Source: Rhizobium lentis (lineage in GTDB: Bacteria; Pseudomonadota; Alphaproteobacteria; Rhizobiales; Rhizobiaceae). Taken from it: a stretch of 64,000 bases of DNA. The stretch lies in the NCBI RefSeq assembly GCF_017352135.1, contig NZ_CP071454.1, positions 868,001-932,000 of the forward strand, given 5' to 3'. A program made the translations under genes and the position numbers. The notes under the pieces were generated by a model that did not search any database, was not told where the DNA came from, and saw only the letters and a program-made list of their open reading frames with translations. Below, in pieces: positions 37,125-46,007 of the stretch. The stretch's first letter is position 1, and each line of letters opens with the position of its first letter.

Positions 37125-37973
37125 CTAACCGAGCTCGAGCGTCGTCACGCCGAAGACGTGTTTCAGCGGGATGGCCGGCGCCGGTCCGCGATACATGCGC
37201 GTGGTCTCGAACACCGGCTGAAGGCCCATGCCTTCGGCAAGTGCCGCCGCCTCGTGGTTCTCCGCGGGAATGTCGATGAAGATCGAAGCGCCTTTCGCTT
37301 CAGGGATCAGTTCGGCAAGCAAGGCCGCAGCGCTGTCGGCGTCATTGGCAAAGAGCGGCCCGATCTTGTAGCCCTCGTAGCAGCGGCGAATCGTCCCGTA
37401 ACCGCGGATCTTGTGGCTCTTTCGCACCACGGCCGTCCGACGTCCCTTGCGTCCGGTGCACCAAGCGGCAAGAAAGGCATCCCGCGGCTGCGGGAAGATC
37501 GCCGAATCATAGCGCTGCAGGCCTTCGAGGCGGGAATCCAGCACCGGCTGCGCGACGAGCGTCGAGGCAGGCAGCGAGCTGGCGACGCCGCCGTAGCGAA
37601 TGGTGGCATAAGCGGGTTCGAAGCCGGCCCTGCGGTAGTTCTCCTGCTGCGCGGCAACACCGTCGAGCCCGATCGTCCGGCCCTCCGCCGTGGCGATCCC
37701 CGCATCCCAGATCGCCTTGCCGTAGCCCTTGCCGCGGAAATCGGGGTGGACGATGTAGAGGCCGAGAAAAGCAAAGCTGTCGCCATATTTGACGACCGAG
37801 ATCGAGCCGACGGGGACCTCGCCGATGGCGCCGATGAAAAATCCCGACGGATCAGCTTCGAGGAAGGCAAGCGAATCATCGAGGCCCGGATTCCACCCCT
37901 CCTGACGCGCCCATTCGAGCACGAGCTCCAATTCGCCGGGCCGCATCGAACGAACGGCAAATTCCGAATTCAT
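37125..37973 (-). CDS. Two-domain GNAT acetyltransferase (YitH type)
   Basis: 282 residues. The N-terminal GNAT domain (about 1-130) has the acetyl-CoA motif HPDFRGKGYGKAIWDAGI; the C-terminal half looks like the second GNAT-like domain of YitH-type proteins (RKSHKIRGYGTIRRCYEGYKIGPLF). Start at 37973 follows GGGAAGG; a longer frame to 38027 has no ribosome site. Convergent with the EamA transporter (stop codons adjacent). Substrate unknown. Confidence 0.87.
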   Translation of the reverse strand: MNSEFAVRSMRPGELELVLEWARQEGWNPGLDDSLAFLEADPSGFFIGAIGEVPVGSISVVKYGDSFAFLGLYIVHPDFRGKGYGKAIWDAGIATAEGRTIGLDGVAAQQENYRRAGFEPAYATIRYGGVASSLPASTLVAQPVLDSRLEGLQRYDSAIFPQPRDAFLAAWCTGRKGRRTAVVRKSHKIRGYGTIRRCYEGYKIGPLFANDADSAAALLAELIPEAKGASIFIDIPAENHEAAALAEGMGLQPVFETTRMYRGPAPAIPLKHVFGVTTLELG

Positions 37974-38524
37974 GCGACCTTCCCAGATTGAATGTCCCGC
38001 AAGTCCATCCCGGCAACGGCAAAGCAATTGTCAGGTCACGGCTTCCCGAACGCACCTGCGAATGATGGAGAAGCAGCGCCGATGGTCTTGACGACGCGTG
38101 TAATCATTTTCGATGCAATGCAGTAAGCTTCGGCTTCCGCAATACCATGAAACAACGGCGTTGCAAGCTCAAGAAAATTACTTGGCGCCCAATAATCTTC
38201 CTGCCGGCGGTGCGAATAAAATATCGCGCCGTAGCGGAAATCAGCCAGCAATCACTGCCTTGTGCTTATCGGCCCCACCCGTGATCGGCGGGAGCAGCCG
38301 GTCTGTCTCGGCTGCCGGCGCAGGATAACCAAACGCGTAGCCCTGCAAGCCGTCGCAACCCAGCTGCGCCAGCACGCTGGCATGGGCCTTGGTCTCGACG
38401 CCTTCGGCGATCCCTTCGACGTTAAGCGCCTTGCCGATTTCGACGATCACGAATGCGAGGTGAAATCTTCGTTACGCTTTTCCCCTTTTGGATCAGAAGC
38501 TTTTACGTTGGCCGCAGCGTCGGG
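37974..38524. other. Gap with an EAL-domain remnant
   Basis: 551 bp between the GNAT gene and the dehydratase gene. Apart from the EAL fragment at 38241-38480, only short frames without motifs are present. Confidence 0.5.
38241..38480 (-). pseudogene. C-terminal fragment of an EAL-domain (cyclic-di-GMP phosphodiesterase) gene
   Basis: The frame reads IVEIGKALNVEGIAEGVET, then LGCDGLQGYAFGYP, the last third of an EAL domain including the EGVE motif and QGY loop. The EAL motif itself and upstream domains are missing; the next 5' sequence is already the dehydratase gene end. It is therefore a truncated relic that cannot be active. Confidence 0.72.
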
Positions 38525-40309
38525 TCAGTGATTATGCCTCGGTGGTTTTTTCGCGATCTGGCGGAATTCTGCTGCCCCTTCCAGAACCGCGCCGTCCGCC
38601 AACTGCGTCACCGAGCGGCGATAGATCCGCTGCCACGGCGTCGCATCGGCCGGCACAGGCGGAATACCCTCCCCCTTGCGCCGGACGATTTCGGCGTCAT
38701 CCACGAGCATATCACAGCGCCCCTGGTTGAAGTCGATGCGGATGACATCGCCGCTGCGAAGCCAGGCGAGGCCACCGCCGGCAGCACTCTCCGGCGAGGC
38801 GTTGAGAATCGAGGGGCTGTCCGCCGTGCCCGATTGACGGCCATCGCCGATCGTCGGCAGGCTGCGTATGCCGCGCTTCAGGAGATGGTCCGGCGGCTGC
38901 ATGTTGACGACCTCGGCCGAACCTGGCCAGCCAAGCGGTCCCGCGCCGCGGATCACAAGGATCGTATTCTCGTCGACGCCGAGCCCGGGATCGTTGATGC
39001 GGCGATGATAATCTTCCGACCCGTCGAAAACGACCGCCCTGCCCTCAAAAACGCCTTCCCGCCCGGGTTCCTGGAGATAGCGCCGACGGAAATCCTCTGA
39101 AACAACGCTCATCTTCATGATGGCAAAGTCGAAGAGATTGCCCTTGAGAACGAGAAATCCCGCCCGCTCCTTCAGCGGCTCGTCGAATGGCCGGATGACC
39201 TCGCGGTCGCTGGCCTCCCGCCCTTTCAGGTTCTCCGCCATCGTTCTGCCCGTCACCGTGCGACAGTCGCCGTCGAGCTTTCCGGCCTGCAGCAGCTCCC
39301 ACATGATCGCCGGTGTGCCGCCGGCGCGATGATAATGCTCGCCGAGATAGGCGCCGGCCGGCTGGACATTGGCGAGCAGCGGGATGTCGAAGCCGTGCAC
39401 CTGCCAGTCATCGGCATGGAGTTCGACACCGGCATGTTTCGCCATCGCAGCCAGATGCGGCTGCGCATTGGTGGAGCCGCCGATCGCCGAATTCGTGCGG
39501 ATCGCATTGAGGAACGCCGTCCGCGTCAGGATATCCGACGGCTTGAGATCCTCGAACACGATCTCGACGGCACGCCGTCCGGTGCGGTAGGCCATCTGCC
39601 CGCGCTCGCGGTAGGCGGCAGGAATGGCGCCGCAGCCGGTGAGCGACAGACCGAGCGCCTCGGCCAGCGCATTCATCGTCGAAGCCGTGCCCATCGTATT
39701 GCAGTGGCCGACGGATGGAGCCGAGTCGAGCGCCGCTTGCAGAAACTCCTCCCGATCGATCTCGCCTGCCGCATATTTCCGCCTCATCCGCCAGATCACC
39801 GTGCCGGAGCCGACCAGTTCCCCCTCGTGCCAGCCATCGAGCATCGGTCCTCCCGAGAGCACGATCGCCGGGATATCGACCGTCGAGGCGGCCATGATTG
39901 CCGAAGGCGTGGTCTTGTCGCAGCCGGTGGTCAACACGACTCCGTCGAGCGGGTAGCCGTAGAGGATTTCGACGAGGCCGAGATAGGCGAGGTTGCGGTC
40001 GAGTGCTGCCGTCGGGCGCTTGCAGTTCTCGAAGATCGGATGCGTGGGAAATTCGATTGGAATGCCGCCGGCATCGCGAATGCCGTCACGCACGCGCTTG
40101 GCAAGCTCGATATGCACCCTGTTGCAGGGCGTTAGGTCACTGCCGCTCTGGGCAATGCCGATGATTGGCTTTCCCGAGCGCAACTCTTCCGGCGTGATGC
40201 CGTAATTCATGAAACGCTCGAGATAGAGCGCCGTCATGTCGATGTGATCGGGATTATCGAACCAATCCTGCGAGCGCAGACGCCGCTTCCGCGAATGGTC
40301 GTTCGTCAC
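38525..40309 (-). CDS. IlvD/Edd-family sugar-acid dehydratase, probably D-xylonate dehydratase
   Basis: 594 residues. Iron-sulfur cysteines are C62 (LTPCNRVH), C130 (TTGCDKTTPS) and C203 (GHCNTMGTAST), an almost exact offset of those in Caulobacter D-xylonate dehydratase (60, 128, 201), and the C-terminus PRHNH is the same as I recall for that enzyme. It would dehydrate D-xylonate to 2-keto-3-deoxy-xylonate using a [2Fe-2S] cluster. L-arabinonate or D-galactonate are alternative substrates. It stands alone, with no sugar transporter or dehydrogenase beside it. Confidence 0.88.
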   Translation of the reverse strand: MTNDHSRKRRLRSQDWFDNPDHIDMTALYLERFMNYGITPEELRSGKPIIGIAQSGSDLTPCNRVHIELAKRVRDGIRDAGGIPIEFPTHPIFENCKRPTAALDRNLAYLGLVEILYGYPLDGVVLTTGCDKTTPSAIMAASTVDIPAIVLSGGPMLDGWHEGELVGSGTVIWRMRRKYAAGEIDREEFLQAALDSAPSVGHCNTMGTASTMNALAEALGLSLTGCGAIPAAYRERGQMAYRTGRRAVEIVFEDLKPSDILTRTAFLNAIRTNSAIGGSTNAQPHLAAMAKHAGVELHADDWQVHGFDIPLLANVQPAGAYLGEHYHRAGGTPAIMWELLQAGKLDGDCRTVTGRTMAENLKGREASDREVIRPFDEPLKERAGFLVLKGNLFDFAIMKMSVVSEDFRRRYLQEPGREGVFEGRAVVFDGSEDYHRRINDPGLGVDENTILVIRGAGPLGWPGSAEVVNMQPPDHLLKRGIRSLPTIGDGRQSGTADSPSILNASPESAAGGGLAWLRSGDVIRIDFNQGRCDMLVDDAEIVRRKGEGIPPVPADATPWQRIYRRSVTQLADGAVLEGAAEFRQIAKKPPRHNH

Positions 40310-40412
40310 TGTTATCCTCCCACCTGCTCTGCACCTTTGATAGCCCCCTCGCCCACCGTTGCAAACGGTTTTGATTGACGTAACGCATTTTTGTCGATGC
40401 CTGAAAACGATA

Positions 40413-40438
40413 CGGGCGAGAACCGAAGTTCCCGCCCG
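40413..40438 (-). terminator. Terminator behind the first RND pump gene
   Basis: On the minus strand CGGGCGGGAAC and GTTCTCGCCCG form an 11-base stem capped by TTCG, followed by TATCGTTTTC. About 30 bp after the pump stop. Confidence 0.75.
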
Positions 40439-40469
40439 ATTTACTCGACAAAGGAAGGGTGAATTCCGT

Positions 40470-43400
40470 CTATTCCGCTGCGAGCCGGATAACTTCGGCC
40501 TCTTCTTCCTTGTGCTCGTCCGGCTTGTGCTGCACGAGCGGTCGGTTGCCCGTCAGCCTCCGCAAGAGCACGTAGAACACCGGCGTCATGAAGATGCCGA
40601 AGAGGGTCACGCCGATCATGCCGGAGAAGACCGCGACCCCCATGGCCGCGCGCATTTCCGCGCCCGCACCGGTGGAGACGACGAGCGGTACGACACCCAT
40701 GATGAAAGCCATGGAGGTCATCAGGATCGGACGCAGGCGAAGGCGGCTGGCCTCGACCGCGGCCTCCCGCGGCGTCCTTCCCTCGAACTCCAGTTCGCGG
40801 GCGAACTCCACGATGAGGATTGCGTTCTTCGCCGATAGGCCGACAAGGACGACGAGGCCGATCTGCGTGAAGATGTTGTTGTCTCCACCGGTGAGCCAGA
40901 CGCCTGTCAGAGCCGCCAGGACACCCATCGGTACGATCATGATGATCGCCAGCGGCAACGTCAGGCTTTCATACTGGGCGGCAAGCACCAGGAACACCAG
41001 CAATAGCGCGAGCGGAAAGACGACGACGCTCGAATTACCGGCAAGGATCTGTTGATAGGTCAGATCCGTCCATTCGAAGTCGATGCCAGCAGGCAGCGTC
41101 TCCCGAAGGATCTTCTCGATTGCCGCCTGTGCCTGACCGGACGAGAAGCCCGGCGCGGGACCGCCGTTGATATCGGCAGCGAGGAAGCCGTTATAACGGT
41201 TCGCCCGCTCCGGACCCGTGCTCGGCTCCACCTTCAGGAGCGCCGACAGCGGGATCATCTCGCCCGATGCCGAACGAACCTTCAGCTGGCCGATATCTTC
41301 CGGCTGGGCGCGGAATTTCGCGTCGGCCTGCACACGGACGCTGTAGGTGCGGCCGAAGGCGTTGAAGTCGTTCACATAGAGCGAGCCGAGATAGATCTGC
41401 AGCGTCTGGAAGACGTCGGTGACGGAAACCCCGAGCTGCTCGGCCTTGGCGCGGTCGAGATCGGCATAGAGCTGCGGCACGTTGATCTGGAAGCTGGAGA
41501 ACAGCCCGGCGAGTTCAGGCGTCTGGTAGGCCTTGGCAAGCACTGCCTTGGTCGCCTCGTCGAGCGCCTGGTTGCCCAAGCCTGCGCGATCCTCGATCTG
41601 CAGCTTGAAACCGCCCGTCGTGCCGAGACCGTTGACCGGCGGTGGCGGGAACATAGCGATGAAGGCATCCTGGATGGCGCCGAATTTCTGGTTCAGCGCC
41701 ATGGCGATGGCGCCGCCAGAAAGATCCGGCGTCTTACGCTCCTCGAAATCCTTCAGCGTCACGAAGACGATGCCGGCATTCGAAGAGTTGGTGAAGCCGT
41801 TGATCGACAGGCCGGGGAAGGCGATGGCATTGGCGACGCCGGGCTGCGCGAGCGCGATATCGGTCATGCGCTTGATGACGTCTTCCGTGCGGTCGAGGCT
41901 AGCGGCATCCGGCAGCTGGGCGAAGCCGATCAGATACTGCTTGTCCTGCGACGGCACGAAGCCGCCGGGTACCGTGGTGAACATGCTGTAGGTCGCGCCG
42001 ACCAGCGCCAGGTAGACCACCATGACGATGCTCTTGCGCGACACCAGGCCGCCAACACCTTTGCCATAGGCATTCGAGCCTGCGCCGAAGACGCGATTGA
42101 AGCCACGGAAGAACCAACCGAAGATCGCGTCCATGAACCGCGTCAGCCAGTCCTTGGGCGCGTCGTGGCCCTTCAGCAGAAGGGCGGCGAGCGCCGGCGA
42201 CAGGGTCAGCGAGTTGAAGGCCGAGATGACGGTGGAGATCGCGATCGTCAGCGCGAACTGACGATAGAACTGACCCGACAGGCCAGAGATGAATGCGAGT
42301 GGCACGAAAACCGCGACGAGCACCAGCGCGATTGCGATGATCGGGCCGGAGACTTCCTTCATCGCCTTATAGGTGGCCGCGCGCGGCGATAGGCCATGCT
42401 CGATATTGCGCTCGACGTTTTCCACCACGACGATGGCGTCGTCGACGACGATACCGATCGCCAGCACCAATCCGAACAGACTGAGCGCGTTGATCGAGAA
42501 GCCGAAGACATACATGACCGCGAAGGTGCCGATGATCGAGACCGGAACCGCGATCAGCGGAATGATCGAAGCCCGCCATGTCTGCAGGAAGAGGATGACG
42601 ACGAGGACGACGAGCGCGACGGCCTCGAGCAGCGTGTCGATGACCTTCTCGATCGAGGAGCGCACGAATTTCGTCGTATCGTAGACGATCTCGTATTTGA
42701 CGCCCTCCGGCATGGCCAATTGCAGCTGATCCATGGTTGCGCGCACATTGTCGGCGATTTCGATCGCATTCGAACCGGGCGCCTGAAGGGCTGCCACGGC
42801 GACGGCCGGCTTGCCGTCGAGCAGTGACCGCAACGTATAGTCGGCGGCGCCAAGCTCGATGCGGGCGACGTCGCGAAGGCGGGTGATCTCGCCATTGGCG
42901 CCCGTCTTGACGATGATGTTGCCGAACTCCTCGGGCGTGCGCAGGCGGCCCTGGGCATTCACGTTGAGCTGCAGGTCGACTCCCGGCTGGCTCGGCGAGG
43001 CACCGATAATGCCGGCCGCCGCCTGGACGTTCTGCGAGCTGATCGCGTTGCTGATGTCGCTGGCGGCGAGTTCATGCTCGGCGGCCTTCTGCGGGTCGAT
43101 CCAGACACGCATCGAATAATCGCCGGCGCCGAAGACCTGCACCTGGCCGACGCCGGGGATGCGGGCGAGCCGATCCTTGATGTTCAAGGTCGCGTAGTTG
43201 CGAAGATAGGTGATGTCGTGGCTGTTCCCCTCGGAGACGAGGTTGACGACCATGATGAAGTCGGGCGAGCTCTTGACTGTCGTGATCCCGAGGGCGCGCA
43301 CCTCCGCCGGCAGGCGCGGTTCGGCCTGCGAAACGCGGTTCTGCACGAGCTGTTGCGCCTTGTCTGGGTCGGTGCCGAGCTTGAAGGTGACGGTTACGTT

Positions 43401-43670
43401 GAGCACGCCGTCCGACGTCGCCTGGCTCGACATGTAGAGCATGTCTTCGACGCCGTTGATCTGCTCCTCGAGCGGTGTCGCCACCGTTTCGGCAATGACG
43501 CTCGGATTTGCGCCGGGATAGGTGGCGCGCACGACGACCGACGGCGGCACGACGTTGGGATATTCGGAAATCGGCAGCGCGCGCAGGCCGATCAGGCCGG
43601 CAACCACGATAAGGACCGAAAGAACGCCGGCAAAGACCGGCCGGTCAACAAAGAATCTGGAGATGTTCAT
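40470..43670 (-). CDS. RND multidrug efflux pump, inner-membrane protein (HAE1 type)
   Basis: 1066 residues, standard length. It starts MNISRFFVDRPVFAGVLSVL and has the twelve-helix RND layout with the proton-relay aspartates in GIVVDDAIVVVENVERN, and FVPLAFISGLSGQFYRQFA. The pump takes drugs or lipophilic compounds from the inner membrane/periplasm to an outer-membrane channel. Its adaptor lies 118 bp upstream on the same strand. No TolC-like channel gene is adjacent, so one encoded elsewhere is presumably shared. Confidence 0.95.
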   Translation of the reverse strand: MNISRFFVDRPVFAGVLSVLIVVAGLIGLRALPISEYPNVVPPSVVVRATYPGANPSVIAETVATPLEEQINGVEDMLYMSSQATSDGVLNVTVTFKLGTDPDKAQQLVQNRVSQAEPRLPAEVRALGITTVKSSPDFIMVVNLVSEGNSHDITYLRNYATLNIKDRLARIPGVGQVQVFGAGDYSMRVWIDPQKAAEHELAASDISNAISSQNVQAAAGIIGASPSQPGVDLQLNVNAQGRLRTPEEFGNIIVKTGANGEITRLRDVARIELGAADYTLRSLLDGKPAVAVAALQAPGSNAIEIADNVRATMDQLQLAMPEGVKYEIVYDTTKFVRSSIEKVIDTLLEAVALVVLVVILFLQTWRASIIPLIAVPVSIIGTFAVMYVFGFSINALSLFGLVLAIGIVVDDAIVVVENVERNIEHGLSPRAATYKAMKEVSGPIIAIALVLVAVFVPLAFISGLSGQFYRQFALTIAISTVISAFNSLTLSPALAALLLKGHDAPKDWLTRFMDAIFGWFFRGFNRVFGAGSNAYGKGVGGLVSRKSIVMVVYLALVGATYSMFTTVPGGFVPSQDKQYLIGFAQLPDAASLDRTEDVIKRMTDIALAQPGVANAIAFPGLSINGFTNSSNAGIVFVTLKDFEERKTPDLSGGAIAMALNQKFGAIQDAFIAMFPPPPVNGLGTTGGFKLQIEDRAGLGNQALDEATKAVLAKAYQTPELAGLFSSFQINVPQLYADLDRAKAEQLGVSVTDVFQTLQIYLGSLYVNDFNAFGRTYSVRVQADAKFRAQPEDIGQLKVRSASGEMIPLSALLKVEPSTGPERANRYNGFLAADINGGPAPGFSSGQAQAAIEKILRETLPAGIDFEWTDLTYQQILAGNSSVVVFPLALLLVFLVLAAQYESLTLPLAIIMIVPMGVLAALTGVWLTGGDNNIFTQIGLVVLVGLSAKNAILIVEFARELEFEGRTPREAAVEASRLRLRPILMTSMAFIMGVVPLVVSTGAGAEMRAAMGVAVFSGMIGVTLFGIFMTPVFYVLLRRLTGNRPLVQHKPDEHKEEEAEVIRLAAE

Positions 43671-43713
43671 ATCAAAGCCCTCTCCGGGGTGAACATGGAT
43701 GCAACGCCCCTCT

Positions 43714-43736
43714 CCGGCGGTTTGGGGAGCCGCCGG
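43714..43736 (-). repeat. Hairpin between adaptor and pump genes
   Basis: CCGGCGG and CCGCCGG arms (7 bp) around nine bases in the 118-bp intercistronic gap, with a second small hairpin at CCCTCCCCGTGAGGGG nearby. A REP-like or mRNA-stabilising element; role inferred. Confidence 0.45.
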
Positions 43737-43788
43737 CGGGTCATATCATTTCTGGTATTGGCCCTCCCCGTGAGGGGAAGGCTGCGTC

Positions 43789-44979
43789 TTACTGCGCGGT
43801 CGCGACCTTCTCTTCCATCTGCGGAATGACGGCGGCGCCCGGACGGATGCGCTGCAGGCCGTTGACGACGATCTTCTCGCCGGCCTTCAGGCCGCTTTCG
43901 ACCACCCGCTGCCCCTCAGCCAGAGCGCCGAGCTGCACCTGCCGGTATGCGACCTTGTTCTCGCCGTCGACGACGAACACGAACTTCTTGTCCTGGTCCG
44001 TGCCGACAGCCCGGTCGCTGATGACGATCTTGTTCTCAGCCTTCGGCTGGCCCATGCGCACGCGCACGAACTGGCCGGGGATGAGGCGTCCGCCCGGATT
44101 ATCGAAGACGGCGCGCACACTGATGGTGCCGCTCGATGCGTCGACCTCGTTGTCGATCAATTGCAGCTTGCCCTTGATCGGCGTGCCTTCGTCGGCGAGC
44201 GTGCCGACCTCGACCGGAATCTCTTCGACCGGCGGCAGGGCGCCGTCCGTCTGCGGCAACTGGGCGAGAGCACGCGTGACCATCTCTTCGCTGGCATTGA
44301 AGCTTGCATAGATGGGATCGACCGAAACGAGCGTCGTCAGCGCCGGCGAGGCCGATCCGGCGGCAACGAGGTTACCTGCCGTCACCTCGATTTTGCCGAT
44401 GCGGCCGGAAACCGGCGCCCGCACCTGAGTATAATCGAGATTGAGCTGGGCAGACTGCAACGCGGCTTGCGCCGAACGCAATCCTGCCTGCGCCTCGGCC
44501 AGCGCGCTCTGGCGCTGATCGAGATCGCTCTGGGAGATAGTGCGGTTGTCGGAAAGCCTGCGGCCGCGGTCAAGCTCGGTCTGCGCCAGGCTGACCCTGG
44601 CTTCAGCCGAAGCGACCTGGCCTTGCGCCTGCGCCACGCTCGCCTGATAGGGAGCCGGATCGATGGTGAAGAGCAGGTCGCCCTGCTTCACCAGCGCGCC
44701 CTCACGGAAAGCCACCGAAAGGATCGCGCCTTCGACGCGGGGACGGACCTGGACACGATCGACCGCTTCGAGACGGCCGGAGAAGGTCTCCCAGGCCGTC
44801 ACGTCGCGCTCTGCGACGACGGCAACCGTCACCGGCACGGCCGGAGGCTGCGCAGGGGCGGAAGCTGCCGTAGCGGTCGTGCTCATTGGTAGTTCGAAAA
44901 ACAATGCAGCGCCTGAAACCGACGCAATAAGTCCCATGCCGGCGCCCACGAGGGCCCAGCGCTTGCTTCTGGACGTCAT
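43789..44979 (-). CDS. RND efflux adaptor (membrane fusion protein)
   Basis: 396 residues, AcrA/MexA type. The N-terminal hydrophobic stretch (about 8-30) is a signal or anchor. The sequence then shows the barrel-sandwich lipoyl half (RVQVRPRVEGAILSVAFREG), the hairpin of coiled-coil helices (AQAQGQVASAEARVSLAQTEL) and the second lipoyl half (YTQVRAPVSGRIGKIEVTAG). It bridges the RND pump and the outer-membrane channel. First gene of a two-gene operon with the pump at 40470-43670. Confidence 0.94.
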   Translation of the reverse strand: MTSRSKRWALVGAGMGLIASVSGAALFFELPMSTTATAASAPAQPPAVPVTVAVVAERDVTAWETFSGRLEAVDRVQVRPRVEGAILSVAFREGALVKQGDLLFTIDPAPYQASVAQAQGQVASAEARVSLAQTELDRGRRLSDNRTISQSDLDQRQSALAEAQAGLRSAQAALQSAQLNLDYTQVRAPVSGRIGKIEVTAGNLVAAGSASPALTTLVSVDPIYASFNASEEMVTRALAQLPQTDGALPPVEEIPVEVGTLADEGTPIKGKLQLIDNEVDASSGTISVRAVFDNPGGRLIPGQFVRVRMGQPKAENKIVISDRAVGTDQDKKFVFVVDGENKVAYRQVQLGALAEGQRVVESGLKAGEKIVVNGLQRIRPGAAVIPQMEEKVATAQ

Positions 44980-45025
44980 CAGTACTCTCCTTGCGGCCCT
45001 AAGCCGCCGAAATATCAGATCTTCT

Positions 45026-45841
45026 TCAATGCAATTGCGGTTGGACGCTTACATCCTGCAGGAAACTCCCGAAATGGCGGCTGACGTGCTCCTGCCAGTC
45101 GGGCGCTTCCCCGGATTTCCCACCATAAATCGAAGGCCAGCCCGTCCCGGCGGGAAGGACATGCTGGCGCACACCGACGCCGGCCTTTTTCAGGCGGGCG
45201 CCGTAACCAAGTGTTTCGTCGTGCAGAGGATCGTCCTCGGCGGTGAATATCAGCGCCGGCGCGACCCCTGAAAGACGCGAACAGAGGCAGGGTGCGGCAT
45301 AGGGATGACAGCCGCCGCCGCTCAAGTAATGGCTCCAGCCCTCCGTCCAGCGCTGGCGCATGCCGATGGCTTCCGCCTTGCGGATCGAAGAGGTGCCCAT
45401 GAAGGGATCGAGCAGCGGCGAAATCAAAACCTGGCCGTCAAGCGCATCAGGCAGTTGGTCGCGCGCCTTCAACGCCACACCGGCGGCGACATTGCCGCCT
45501 GCTTCCTCCCCGGCCACGAACAGCAGCGACTTGCGGTCGCCAAGACCGGCAGCACGTTTGTTGGCGAGGTAGCTGAAAACGGAGAAGGAAACTTCCAACG
45601 CCTTCGGAAACACATTGTCGGAGAGGCTGCTATAGTCAACGGCGGCGACGATAGCGCCGGCTTTGGCCAGGCTCATCGCCACCGGCCGATCGACATTCGT
45701 CTCACTGTCGAGAAATGCGCCGCCGTGCAGGTAAAGTACGATCGGCGGCCCCTTGCCGTAGTCGGCGCCCTGGTAGATACGTGCGGAGACGGGGCCGATG
45801 GCCACCTTGTCCAGCATCATATCTTTCCATTCCACCGTCAT
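45026..45841 (-). CDS. HSL-type alpha/beta hydrolase lacking the nucleophile serine
   Basis: 271 residues. The oxyanion-hole motif is present (LYLHGGAF, residues 37-43), as are likely acid and histidine positions (AEDDPLHDE and VRQHVLPAG). The nucleophile elbow, normally GDSAGG, reads GEEAGG at 111-116 with E113 in place of Ser; the codon is GAA, so it is not a single-base misread of a Ser codon. An esterase activity by the usual mechanism is therefore unlikely. ATG at 45841 is chosen; an earlier frame start at 45904 falls near the operator region. Divergent from a LysR gene. Confidence 0.82.
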   Translation of the reverse strand: MTVEWKDMMLDKVAIGPVSARIYQGADYGKGPPIVLYLHGGAFLDSETNVDRPVAMSLAKAGAIVAAVDYSSLSDNVFPKALEVSFSVFSYLANKRAAGLGDRKSLLFVAGEEAGGNVAAGVALKARDQLPDALDGQVLISPLLDPFMGTSSIRKAEAIGMRQRWTEGWSHYLSGGGCHPYAAPCLCSRLSGVAPALIFTAEDDPLHDETLGYGARLKKAGVGVRQHVLPAGTGWPSIYGGKSGEAPDWQEHVSRHFGSFLQDVSVQPQLH

Positions 45842-45912
45842 GGTTCCGGTCTCTTTCTCGCATCGGAGCAAACAGACACAGTCCGCCGCTTGCGTTTTGT
45901 ACAAAAAAGATA

Positions 45913-45974
45913 TTGTTATTCAGAACAAGGAATAAGAAGCGATATCGCGATAACACTGTTCCAATTCTCGAACA
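45913..45974. promoter_or_regulatory. Three dyads between the hydrolase and LysR genes
   Basis: Perfect inverted repeats TTGTT-N6-AACAA (45913-45928), GCGATATCGC (45939-45948) and TGTTC-N8-GAACA (45957-45974) lie in the 166-bp divergent gap. LysR regulators bind such T-N11-A dyads near their own promoter, so the divergent pair is probably controlled by this LysR protein. Confidence 0.5.
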
Positions 45975-46007
45975 ATGGTGCAATGCAAACTGCGGACTTG
46001 AAAACCG

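Noticed and set aside
35459..37279. 606-residue plus-strand frame across purA and the EamA gene
   Set aside because: It runs antisense to purA and out of frame through the transporter gene; no domain present.
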